A DNA stretch of 64,000 bases, taken from contig NZ_JAJIWP010000002.1 in NCBI RefSeq assembly GCF_020880975.1, positions 806,001 through 870,000 of the forward strand, in the 5' to 3' direction. The stretch's first letter is position 1. Each line of letters begins with the position of its first letter. The DNA comes from Mucilaginibacter sp. UR6-1 (GTDB taxonomy: Bacteria; Bacteroidota; Bacteroidia; Sphingobacteriales; Sphingobacteriaceae). Below, one piece after another: positions 26,119-36,269 of this stretch. The position numbers and the translations under genes were made by a program. A model generated the notes under the pieces. The model worked only from the letters and a program-made list of their open reading frames with translations. It did not search any database and was not told the DNA's origin.

Positions 26119-26447
26119 TCGAAGCAAAATTAAACGTATTTTGGATCAAACTAATTAAGGGTTGAACAGCTTTGGCCGCTGGTTAGATTCCAACTGACAG
26201 CGCAAGCAGACCAGACTTCTAAAACAGGCTGCATTTATATAGACCTCCATTTTCACTTATTCTTATCTTTTAAAAAAATACTAGGCTAATGAAGCATTTC
26301 CTTTATAAAGGCAAGCAAGACCAGCTTTCAGAACTATAATTAAATACGTTTGAAGAGTACGTAAAAGTCGCTAAAAAGACTTTTCACATTTATTGGAAAC
26401 GCGTAATCTGTCTTTTTTATTTGGGTCGGGATACTCTTTAGGAGCGG

Positions 26448-26727
26448 TATAAAGCCTGGTCAACTTTCCTGTTCGATAAGCGCAAAGATAAATATGGCAA
26501 CTACGAGGTAAAGCAGTCTAGCGAAGGGTGGGGCTATGATGTCAAAAAAGCCATAGAAGAACACAAGACAAACTGGATGCTGATCCTAAAAGCAGGAACA
26601 ATTGGTCACCAACCTGAAAAATGGTAACCGTCCGGTAATAACTGTCGAAGGTAAAGATGTAAAAGTCCGCATCGAAGCTGAGTACATCGAATATTTCGGC
26701 AGCTTTTATTTTGATACTATTCGCTAA
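26448..26727 (+). pseudogene. Remnant of a DUF3945-like mobile-element protein
   Basis: One frame reads AWSTFLFDKRKDKYGNYEVK and GWGYDVKKAIEEH, then stops. A second frame continues NLKNGNRPVITVEGKDVKVR to a stop at 26727. The order matches the C-terminal region of DUF3945-type proteins that accompany Bacteroidota conjugative elements. The 5' part is absent and a frameshift separates the pieces. The rest of 25,898-26,758 holds only the candidate oriT. Confidence 0.5.
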
Positions 26728-26758
26728 AAATAATTAGCTTTAAATCCTTATTCCAATT

Positions 26759-29700
26759 ATGAAAGAGATTCCTAAGCCATTAATAGATCAGATCAGAAAC
26801 AAGAGTGTAGTTCTTTTTTTAGGCAGCGGGTTTGCATATAATTCTTTGCATCCTGATAACAAAAAGGCACCGCTTGGTCCAGAATTAGCAAATTTGATAG
26901 CTAAAAAGTTCTTGGGAGACGAATATCTGGGGCAACCCTTGACTTACATATCTGATCTTGCTATATCTTCAGTAAATTTATTTGAAGTTCAGCGATTTCT
27001 TTATGACACTTTCGAGCCCTTTTCACCTAATGAAAAGCAAAAGGCTTTTGCTGAATTTGCATGGAAAGCCATATTTACCACTAATTATGACCTTTTAATT
27101 GAGAAGGCATACAATAATAATACGAAAGCTGCTCAAGATTTATCATCTGTTTTCCGCAATACACGCGAGCAAGATATTTTTAAAACTTCTAATACAGTTC
27201 CATATTATAAGCTTCATGGTTGTATTACCTACATCAACGACGAGAACTTACCACTCATTCTATCAACGGAACAATATATAACACACCAAAAAAACCGGGA
27301 AAGATTGTTTTCAAAGTTTCGTGAATTAGGCAAGGATTTCACTTTCCTATTCATTGGGTACAGTAATCAAGACTGGAATATAAGATATATACTCAAAGAA
27401 CTTGAAAGCCTAAAAGACGGTAGGCCTCGGTCCTATATGGTTTCTCCTAATTTTACATCGGTTGAAGAAAGCTATTGGAATGAACGGAAAATCTCTCCAA
27501 TTTCAATGGGTTACGAAGAATTCATCGATATGATTTGCCTGGAAATTTCTGACGTCCAAAGAAAGTTGTCCACAACTATTCAAGAACATTCAAAGCCAAT
27601 ATACCAACGATTTGTATTAGATATCAAAGAGAATAACCCTTCTGAAAGTCTGGTAAGATTCATTGATAATGAGGTAGATTTTGTCCATACATCAATTGCA
27701 TCTACCGATGCCTCACCGCAAGCATTTTATAAAGGCTATTTTGAAAATTGGGACCCGATTATTAAAAATCTGGATGTTGACAGGTACTTAAAGGATCGAA
27801 TTTTAGAGGACATAATTTTTGATGACAAGTACCAGGATAAAAACACTTCCTATTTGTTTTGCATAAAAGGGTATGCAGGCTCCGGCAAATCTGTGCTGCT
27901 AAGGCGTCTGGCTTGAGATAGTGCGGTGACTTTCGATAAATTCTGCATCTACTTAAAAACAAATGTTGCTATCCGAGTTGAGCCTATCATTGAACTCTTT
28001 AATTTCACGAAAGAGCGAATTTATTTTTTTATTGATGATGCGATCAGCAATGAATTTGGGATTACTTATTTGTTAAGCAAACTTGATAAGGAGGGCATTC
28101 CCGTTACTATTATCACTACAGCGAGTACCAGTCTACTAAATGATGCAGATACTCTAAAATCATATATCGATGATGACTATGTATTAAGCTACCTGTCGGA
28201 AAAGGAGATCGAAGAACTCATTAAGAAATTGACAATTCATAAATCGTTAGGCTATCTTGTTAATAAAAGTTTCGAGGATCAAAAACAGGAATTGTCAGAA
28301 CAAGCAGGTCGGGTTTTACTTGTCGCCCTACATGAAGCAACAGGAGGAAAGAATTTTGAAGAGATTATTTTAAATGAATACAATAATATTGCTGATGAAA
28401 AAGCTCGATCACTTTATTTAACGGTGGCAATTCTCCACAGGTTAGGCTCATACGCCAGAGCAGGCTTAATTAGTCGAGTACATGATATTAGCTTTCATGA
28501 ATTTAAAGCCAAATTCTTCAAGCCTCTTGAATATATTGTATTTGATGAACGAAATTATACTATTGGTGATTTCATTTACAAAACCCGGCATCCAATAATA
28601 GCGCAAATGATTTTCAACACGGTTTTGGTTGATCCTCAATCAAGGTATGACGAATATATCAGGATTTTTAACTTTCTTGATATTGATTATAACAGTGACC
28701 GCTCAGCCTTCCTGGCGATGACGAAAGCTAAGCAACTAATTCAATTATTCACTGATCCTATAAAACTGAGAAATTTATACGATGCAGCCGAAAAGTGCAG
28801 CCCTGATGACGCAAGACTTCTTCAACAACGAGCAATTTTGGAAATGTCTATACCTGGTGGCGATTCAAATAAAGCTGACGAATATCTAAAAAGGGCGCTT
28901 GAATTGTTACCAAAAGATCCTTTAATATCCCATTCTCTTGCTGAAAACGCATTAAAAAAGGCGGAACGGGCAACAACAAATATTGAAAGAAACGTATTTA
29001 TTGAAACAGCTCAAAACCTCAGTAAAGAAATAATAAAAAAATACCCTAACCAAGCTCATAGTTATCATACTATATTGAAAGGTAAACTTATGATGCTAAA
29101 TGATCAACTGGCTCTGCCGGGTAAACCTTCAATAGAATTAATAATAAAAGATATTGAAAAATCTCTACAAACGGCCAAGCAACATTTTCCCGAGCAAGAG
29201 TTTATATTAGATATTGAAGCAAGATTTAAAGAATTAATTGACAATGAACCCCGCGCTCTGGAAATTTTGAAGCAAGCATATGAAATCAATAAGGCAAGCC
29301 CGTACATTGCTTTAAGGTATGCAAAAACATTGGAAAATAGAGGCGAGACCCGCGAAGCATCCACAATTTTGGAGCAAACTTTAAAACTGAATCCAAACGA
29401 AAAGGATGTTTGTTTCCGATATGCTCACCTCTTAAGTATGGAAAAAGACCCTAACTACAATCAAATCGTTTCGTATTACAGGAGATCGTTTACGCTTGGT
29501 GACAGTCGTTACGAGTCTCAATTTTGGTACGGTCGGGCGTTGTATGTAAACAATGAAATTGATAAGGCCATTCCTCAATTTGAAGCTTTATCGCGCGCTA
29601 AAATAGATCCCGGTTTTAAAAGAATGCCGAGAGGTGTAATGATTTCAAAAGAAAATGTTAAGCCATTTAAAGGAGCGATTTCGAGGATTGAAGCCAACTT

Positions 29701-29860
29701 TGCCTATATAACCAGGGAAGCATTCAGTGATGACGTATATCTCTATAGGCACCATGTAAAAATTGACTGGTATAAGTTAAAAGTTGGCAGCCGGGTATCA
29801 TTTAATATTTTGTTTAACTATTACGGTCCAGTAGCTACAGATATAAAAATTGCGACTTGA
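26759..29860 (+). pseudogene. SIR2-STAND-TPR defence protein interrupted by one TGA codon
   Basis: A single frame of 1033 codons is broken only by TGA at 27914-27916. Residues about 1-270 are SIR2-like (VVLFLGSGFAYNS, FTTNYDLLIEKAY, YKLHGC, FLFIGYSNQDW), an NADase-type effector. A STAND-type P-loop ATPase follows (KGYAGSGKSVLLRRLA, about 370-385; Walker B-like YFFIDD), then TPR repeats (about 675-945) and a cold-shock-like OB domain (KGAISRIEANFAYITREAF to the end). The codon at the break is where Trp is expected (RLA, stop, DSAVTF). The layout matches Avs/DSR-type phage defence. Mutation, sequence error and readthrough are all possible. Confidence 0.8.
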
Positions 29861-29895
29861 AACCTAAATTATTCGGTGTCGCAACTTTATCTAAT

Positions 29896-31371
29896 CTACT
29901 CATAGTTGTATACAGGCTTTAACTCATAAATATTCATTATTACTTTTGCTGCTGGGACTTTGCCAAGTTGTAATTTAATTTTTTCTTTTAGCTCAAAGTC
30001 TTTGACATTTTCAGTAAAATAGTTGCTGACTGTCATTTGGTAGGCGCAGGTTAGCGATACTTTTGCTTTTTGTTTAACGCCATCTAACGATCCCTCAACC
30101 TGAAACGTGTCTTTTGGCGATAGATCGGCATAACGATCATCTATGGCATATAAAGTCATGTCTATGAAATTGCTAAATCGGAAAAAGGTATCATCGTCGA
30201 GGGCGATGATTTTATCTTCGTGAAACTGGCCCGGATCTTCTTTTTTAAAATCCTGTGGGAAAATACTGATTCGCTTATAACCCTCCAGGTCGATATCCTC
30301 ATTGCGCAATTTGATCAGCTGACGGGATTTGGAAAAGGGCGAACCCTTGATAAAATCTACAAAAATGTGAGGCCTTTCGTTCCAATTGTCCCCTTTAGCA
30401 TCAACAAGTATCATATCTTTATAGCCGATCAAAGCGTAAGATATGTAATAACTTTGCCTGGCATTCGGGAGCGAGTGAAAAAAATCAAGGGCTAATTCCT
30501 TCTTTTTATAGCGTTGTTGGTATTCTTCATCATCATCAGTCGGCTGTTCCTGCAAATTACAGAAGCTGGTAAAATCATACTCTTTCTTGATGGTGTCAAT
30601 ATAAGCGTAATATTCAAGCTCCTCGAAAATCAGGCCCAATGGATGCTGTTCAACAGCGGTATATGTGCGCCAGCGCGGATAGGATTCAAAATCAGGATAA
30701 GCATCCTCGTAAGGATAATTGTCATCTTTAATATCTCTGACCAGTATAGGATGATGCATATTTGCATTATTTCCTAAAATAGACAGCAATTTATTTTTTA
30801 CGGTAACGGCAGTCCGGATCTCGGTTGCCCTTGACCGCCTTTTGGTTACAAATGATAATCCGAAAAAAGTAAAAAGTATCCGGTCATTTTTTGGCAAGAA
30901 AAGCATATCCTCCAGGGCCGCTTTCCCCCAAAGATAAAACTCCATGACGCCTAGCTTTTGTAGTTCCTCCCGGAAAGCGTCATGCGTTTTCTTGGAGATA
31001 TTTGCGGATGCCGCCAAAATATAACCGTAAGGTGGTACCTGACCAGCGGTGATATTTTCCTGGATGATCTTTCGCACACGGATAGGCCCCAGATCTTGTT
31101 CCCTTTTACATTGAATCATCCAAAGGTTTCCGTTCATGGGATGCACTTCAGTTACTTCATCAGCATCGTCTGTTGCCTCGCGTTCAGCGTAATTCCTTTC
31201 ATAAGCCCGGATGTCAAAGCCGTCATCTGCTCCTCCTCTTCCCGTAGCCTCTATGCTCTGCCAGTCCTTAAAATCATAAATCAGCTGCCTCACTAAGTCT
31301 TCAAAACGCTTAGGATCAAGGTCTTCAAAATGGATTTGTCCGTAAGTTCGGGTAATCGTGGGTTTAGTCAA
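29896..31371 (-). CDS. Mrr-like restriction endonuclease domain protein
   Basis: The 491-residue protein opens with an Mrr-cat type nuclease domain: FEDLDPKRFEDLVRQLI, GRGGADDGFDIRAYE (catalytic Asp) and WMIQCKRE (QxK), about residues 13-115. The remaining 350 or so residues are mixed and unrecognised and may sense the target or a partner. It converges on the SIR2-STAND gene with 35 bases between stop codons, so the two form a small defence cluster without an evident methyltransferase. Confidence 0.8.
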   Translation of the reverse strand: MTKPTITRTYGQIHFEDLDPKRFEDLVRQLIYDFKDWQSIEATGRGGADDGFDIRAYERNYAEREATDDADEVTEVHPMNGNLWMIQCKREQDLGPIRVRKIIQENITAGQVPPYGYILAASANISKKTHDAFREELQKLGVMEFYLWGKAALEDMLFLPKNDRILFTFFGLSFVTKRRSRATEIRTAVTVKNKLLSILGNNANMHHPILVRDIKDDNYPYEDAYPDFESYPRWRTYTAVEQHPLGLIFEELEYYAYIDTIKKEYDFTSFCNLQEQPTDDDEEYQQRYKKKELALDFFHSLPNARQSYYISYALIGYKDMILVDAKGDNWNERPHIFVDFIKGSPFSKSRQLIKLRNEDIDLEGYKRISIFPQDFKKEDPGQFHEDKIIALDDDTFFRFSNFIDMTLYAIDDRYADLSPKDTFQVEGSLDGVKQKAKVSLTCAYQMTVSNYFTENVKDFELKEKIKLQLGKVPAAKVIMNIYELKPVYNYE

Positions 31372-32080
31372 AGTATTGCTGTTAGTGATCCTAAAGTTAC
31401 GTAATTGTTGTTAAGGTGCGCAGTTTTTGCACCGGCCTGCTTTGGGACCTATTTAATGAGATGAACTTATTTCCTCTAAAAACGATCCTGCAAGATAGCG
31501 GTTGCAGCCGCTTCATTCCAGATCTCCCTTCAGCCGCTTCGCCGCAGTTTAAAAGCACTTGCGTTTTGGGCTTAATATGCTAATGAGTCGCTGAGTCATA
31601 TTATACTCTACGTTTTAATGTGTATTAATGCTTATGCAAACATTGACAGCTATAGCTTTATAAGTTAGGTGTTGCCAAGTCCAGCGGTGACCCGCCACAA
31701 TGTGCCTAACCGTTTTAATACATACAATTATAAATTATTCTAACGTTTCCGTTCAACGGTACTATTTCCATTGATTGTTTGTTGACCGCATGCAAGCTAA
31801 CTGATATTCAAGCTTAAAAGCGCTGATATTTATTTTCTATACTATTTTATCTATATTTGAAAACCCTAAGCGTTTAAACAGATAATATGATACACATCAC
31901 TGCGCCTTGTCGCTCGACTTTGACCACCTCGGTACTAAGTTTCAGTCAACAATATAAAACTTTGAGATCCACCGTATAACCTGAGCCTCATAAATTTCAT
32001 TCAACAGTCATTATTTAGTAGCAATCTGCTATTCCTACAAGGCAGATAGTGTATTTACAATCTTTCACAACCGACCTTAT
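31372..32080. other. Gene-free gap between the Mrr-like and RHS genes
   Basis: About 700 bases with no supported reading frame on either strand. One small hairpin (GGTGC at 31415 with GCACC at 31429) is visible. The 3' part presumably holds the RHS promoter. Nothing else is recognised. Confidence 0.6.
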
Positions 32081-35000
32081 ATGTCACGATTTCTTTTGCT
32101 CCTGCTATTTTGCATGCAATCAATTATTGCCTTTGCTCAAAGCAGTAATAACTACACTTTTCAAAACATGATTCCGGTAAGCACAGTAGCACCTAACGCT
32201 GCTGCGCTTGGTAAGTTCGGGAACATACCGGTGAGCTATGCAACAGGTATTCCATCAATAAGCATTCCCTTATATGAAATCAATGCCGGCAAAGTAAGAA
32301 TCCCTCTATCTTTGGATTATCATAGCGGGGGTGTGAGGGTAGACGAGGTGGCTTCGAGTGTTGGCACCAGTTGGGCATTAAGTGGTTTGCCAACAATTTC
32401 AAGAAATATGATCGGTGTGCCTGATGAAGATGGTACCGGCTATTTATACGCGTTGCCGTTAGACTCAATATATAATTTTATGAGTGGAGAATCTTACGGT
32501 ACGCAAAAGGATCTCGTTTATGCTCAGTTCATTCGTAATATACGCGATAAGGTGACCGATACCGAGCCTGATGTATTCTCATATAATCTTATTGGATCAA
32601 GCGGTAAATTTATATATCGTCCGAATGGCAGTATCATGCAGATACCCCAAACTAATAACAAGATCGAAAGAGTAGGTTCCGGGTTCCGGATAACTGATGA
32701 GAGTGGAAACAGTTATATTTTTGATAAGACCGAGTCAACTAATATCGTCACGCAATCGGCAGTGAACTGGTCGAATTATACAAGCACCTGGCGTGTTTCA
32801 AAAATAATTGATCAGAGTCAATCCGACACGGTATCTTTCTCCTATGAAGCTATTATTGGAAATACTGAACGCTCCTGGAGCTTCACACATTCTATTGGGT
32901 CCCGTCCTGAAATGCCTTGTGGCATAAATGATCAGATAATTTCTGAGCCAAGCTCTTCCGTGTCTTCTGTATATCACTCGGAATTGAACCCAAAAGAAAT
33001 TAGCTGGAATAATGGTAAAGTATTATTTAAAAACGTTACTGATCGTATTGACCGAACAAGTAACGCCAGGCTGGACAGCGTAAAAATTTACAGCCTGTCA
33101 GCCCTTGGCTCTCAACTGATAAAACAAGCTAAGCTTCATCAATCCTACTTTTATAGTAACCCTATATCCGGCAGAGCTGCCAACGATTACCGTAACTACA
33201 GGCTGAGACTTGATTCAGTTAGGTTTATACCGGTTAGTGGACAAAATCGACCTTACAGGTATAAGATGGTATATAAAACTATAGATATGGCACCTAATGA
33301 ATCTTACGCGCAAGATCGCTGGGGGTATAATAACGGACAGTTTAATAACCAGTCATTAATGCCGACACAAACGGTTCTTTTTTTCAATTCATATGAAACC
33401 TTCGGCAATGCCAATACAAACCCCAACGAGTCTTACATGCAGGCTTGTATGCTGGAATCCATAGAGTACCCTACTATGGGAAAAAGTGTATTTGAATTCG
33501 AGCCACATAGCTTTTTAGTTGATTATCAAGAGATGCAACTGCAAAATCATGGTATAAATGCTAATGGTGGCGTTCAAAGTCAGAATTCAATGTTGTTCAC
33601 CGTAGACTCAACACAATCTGCATTTAGGTATTCGGTTTATATTTCGCCTTATGCAGGAGCAAACGTTGCTGATCGTCCCCGCGTAGAGCTGTATGATCAG
33701 ACGGCTAATAACACATTGATTTTTAGCGTAACGAATACCAATACGGTGAACAATCCCAGCTTGCCAACTAATGTGACGGACAGAGCTTTGAATCTAATAG
33801 TTGGTCACACGTATAAGTTTATAGTAAACATTTACACTTCAACAAGCCCGGGCGTAAACGCAAACGGAGTTATTTCCTGGTTAAGGCCTGTCAGTGGAAC
33901 TGTGGCAAGGCACGAAGGCGGGTTAAGGATTAAAAGCATCACCAACTATGATAATAATGGCTTGTTCACAAATAAGCAAGCATACACTTATGGTGCGAAT
34001 GGTATTGGATCTTTGATTACAGCAGCTTCGTTCCTTCAGCAAAATTATGAAGATATTGTGTTTGCCAATACCTTTGAAACTAACTGCGGAAATAATACAG
34101 GTTACGGATCAATCATAGTAAATTCAGCCCCTGCCAGGATTTATCATCAAAAAGGTGTATATCCAGCAACGCAGATAAGCGGATCACCGGTTGTTTACAA
34201 AGCTGTCACCAAATACGATTATAACGAATCTGGTATTCCTAATGGTAAAGCTGAATTTGAATACGACATCTACGAAGATCAAAATTTGTTTGAAGGCTGG
34301 GTCTTCCGGAAAAATATCGGTGTCTGGATGATTTCCGATGCCTGGAAGAATGGGTTTGTTAAGCGTGAAAAAACTTATAGGTTTATAAACGGTGTTTTTA
34401 CGCCAGTCATTAAAAAAGGATTCGTCTACATTACACATCGGCCAGAAACACATCAAGTATTAAAGATCAAACCAATCTTTGTAAAGATGAGTTCGATGGA
34501 GATACTGAATGTGGCCGACACAAAAATTTCCAGCAACCGTTTCTACGCGAATTACATTCCGACGAACACAGGTGCAATGTTATTGTTATCCGAATCTGAC
34601 ACGACGTACGACGATTCGGGCAATGAACAGATTACGATCCGTAACAATACCTATGGTAACGGCCTGCATAATAATCCAACGCAGGTTCAGACGACGAACA
34701 GCCAGTCGGAGAACATTGTGCAGGAGTTGAAGTATGCGCATGATTATACGTCAGCGGGCAATGTATACCAAAAGATGTTGAACCGTAACATCGTGTCACC
34801 GGTGATCACCTCAAAGGAGACAAACAACGGTATTCAGATCAGTTATTCAAAGATCAATTATAAGGATTGGTATAATGACAGCAAAGTGCTGATGCCGGAG
34901 ACGGCAGAGATGCAGGTAGGCAGCAATTCAATCGAGACGAAGATCAGCTTCAATAGTTTCGACCGTTACGGCAACATATTGGAGCAAGCTAAGGCACAAG

Positions 35001-36250
35001 GGCCACCGCAATCCTACCGTTGGGGGTATAAAAGCCAGTACCCGGTAGCGGAGATCAAGAACGCAGCATACAAGGATACCTGGTATGAAGGCTTTGAAGA
35101 ACCGGGTGGTACCAGCACGCTGAACGATGCCCAGGCCGGTCACTACAGTAAAACGGGTGGCTACACCAAGAGCTTGAGCGGCCTAAAGAACGGCACCTAC
35201 GTATTATCGTACTGGCGCAAGTCATCAGGCAAATGGTTAGCAGAGGTAAATGATAATATAACGGTGAGTAACGGCACCTACAATATCAGCATCGCCTCAA
35301 CTACACAGGTAGACGAGGTTCGTTTTTATCCGAAAGATGCGCTGATGAGCACATTTACTTATGATCCGCAGATCGGGATGACCAGCGGCACGGATGCTAA
35401 GAACCAGACCAGCTATTATGAATACGACGGTTTCCAGCGCTTACTCAACGTGAAGGATGAGGAAAAGAACGTTATAAAGAATTATGCGTATAATTATGGC
35501 CCGGGCTCATTGCCGGTAACCAGCCTTGTCGGCAATCAGGTACAGTCACAGACCTTTAACAAGCAAGGCTGCGGAACAGGATATACAGGTTCGGCAGTCA
35601 CCTATACGGTTGGTGCAAACAGTTACTATGCAGGGACGCAAGCAGAAGCGAACCAACTGGCCTTGAATGACATTGCCACTAACGGGCAGAGCTACGCTAA
35701 TACCAATGGCGCTTGCAATGCAATACCTGCGAACCCTTACATTAAATTAGAGATCAAATCAAGCTACTTAGGCAGTGATAACCACTATTATGCGGTATAT
35801 TCATTCAAGGCTTTCTCGGATGCAGCGATGACCGTACCAATGACAGTAAGCAGTAACTACCCGGTACCCTACAAGCAAACATCGACTACTACTTACTCAA
35901 ATGGAAGCACACCGACAACATCGGTACTCAATAAAACGACCAGCATACTATCAGGTACCAGTTATCGTGACCTTACAGTGGATGTAAATACTTGCGGGCA
36001 GGCAGCCTTGCCATCGATGGTTGCAAATACTGCGACTACAGAGGCTGCTACAGCCACACAGACCCAGCAAACGGATAGCGCACAAGCAACAGGCACGACA
36101 ACACAAGCCACTGAACAATCAACGCAGGGAGCAACCACGCAGTCCGCAGAAGGGACAGCAACGACAAATACGGTTCCACCGGGTGGAGGTACACCGACAA
36201 GTTGCACCAATACGGATATTAGTTTAGCACCAGTTCTTAACCCTGAATAA
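32081..36250 (+). CDS. Secreted RHS-partner protein with DUF5977-like domain
   Basis: The 1389-residue protein starts with a signal peptide (FLLLLLFCMQSIIAFAQ). The N-terminal beta region (FGNIPVSYATGIPSISIPLY) is the SpvB/TcB-like opening typical of Bacteroidota RHS loci. The body has YD-like beta repeats, near 1180-1240 a DUF5977-like segment (GCGTGYTGSAVTYTVGANSY), and finally a Thr/Gln-rich tail. It probably forms part of a shell or carrier for the following RHS toxin, from which it is separated by 19 bases in the same operon. Confidence 0.85.
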   Translation: MSRFLLLLLFCMQSIIAFAQSSNNYTFQNMIPVSTVAPNAAALGKFGNIPVSYATGIPSISIPLYEINAGKVRIPLSLDYHSGGVRVDEVASSVGTSWALSGLPTISRNMIGVPDEDGTGYLYALPLDSIYNFMSGESYGTQKDLVYAQFIRNIRDKVTDTEPDVFSYNLIGSSGKFIYRPNGSIMQIPQTNNKIERVGSGFRITDESGNSYIFDKTESTNIVTQSAVNWSNYTSTWRVSKIIDQSQSDTVSFSYEAIIGNTERSWSFTHSIGSRPEMPCGINDQIISEPSSSVSSVYHSELNPKEISWNNGKVLFKNVTDRIDRTSNARLDSVKIYSLSALGSQLIKQAKLHQSYFYSNPISGRAANDYRNYRLRLDSVRFIPVSGQNRPYRYKMVYKTIDMAPNESYAQDRWGYNNGQFNNQSLMPTQTVLFFNSYETFGNANTNPNESYMQACMLESIEYPTMGKSVFEFEPHSFLVDYQEMQLQNHGINANGGVQSQNSMLFTVDSTQSAFRYSVYISPYAGANVADRPRVELYDQTANNTLIFSVTNTNTVNNPSLPTNVTDRALNLIVGHTYKFIVNIYTSTSPGVNANGVISWLRPVSGTVARHEGGLRIKSITNYDNNGLFTNKQAYTYGANGIGSLITAASFLQQNYEDIVFANTFETNCGNNTGYGSIIVNSAPARIYHQKGVYPATQISGSPVVYKAVTKYDYNESGIPNGKAEFEYDIYEDQNLFEGWVFRKNIGVWMISDAWKNGFVKREKTYRFINGVFTPVIKKGFVYITHRPETHQVLKIKPIFVKMSSMEILNVADTKISSNRFYANYIPTNTGAMLLLSESDTTYDDSGNEQITIRNNTYGNGLHNNPTQVQTTNSQSENIVQELKYAHDYTSAGNVYQKMLNRNIVSPVITSKETNNGIQISYSKINYKDWYNDSKVLMPETAEMQVGSNSIETKISFNSFDRYGNILEQAKAQGPPQSYRWGYKSQYPVAEIKNAAYKDTWYEGFEEPGGTSTLNDAQAGHYSKTGGYTKSLSGLKNGTYVLSYWRKSSGKWLAEVNDNITVSNGTYNISIASTTQVDEVRFYPKDALMSTFTYDPQIGMTSGTDAKNQTSYYEYDGFQRLLNVKDEEKNVIKNYAYNYGPGSLPVTSLVGNQVQSQTFNKQGCGTGYTGSAVTYTVGANSYYAGTQAEANQLALNDIATNGQSYANTNGACNAIPANPYIKLEIKSSYLGSDNHYYAVYSFKAFSDAAMTVPMTVSSNYPVPYKQTSTTTYSNGSTPTTSVLNKTTSILSGTSYRDLTVDVNTCGQAALPSMVANTATTEAATATQTQQTDSAQATGTTTQATEQSTQGATTQSAEGTATTNTVPPGGGTPTSCTNTDISLAPVLNPE

Positions 36251-36269
36251 CCTTTGCCTTATCAAGACC

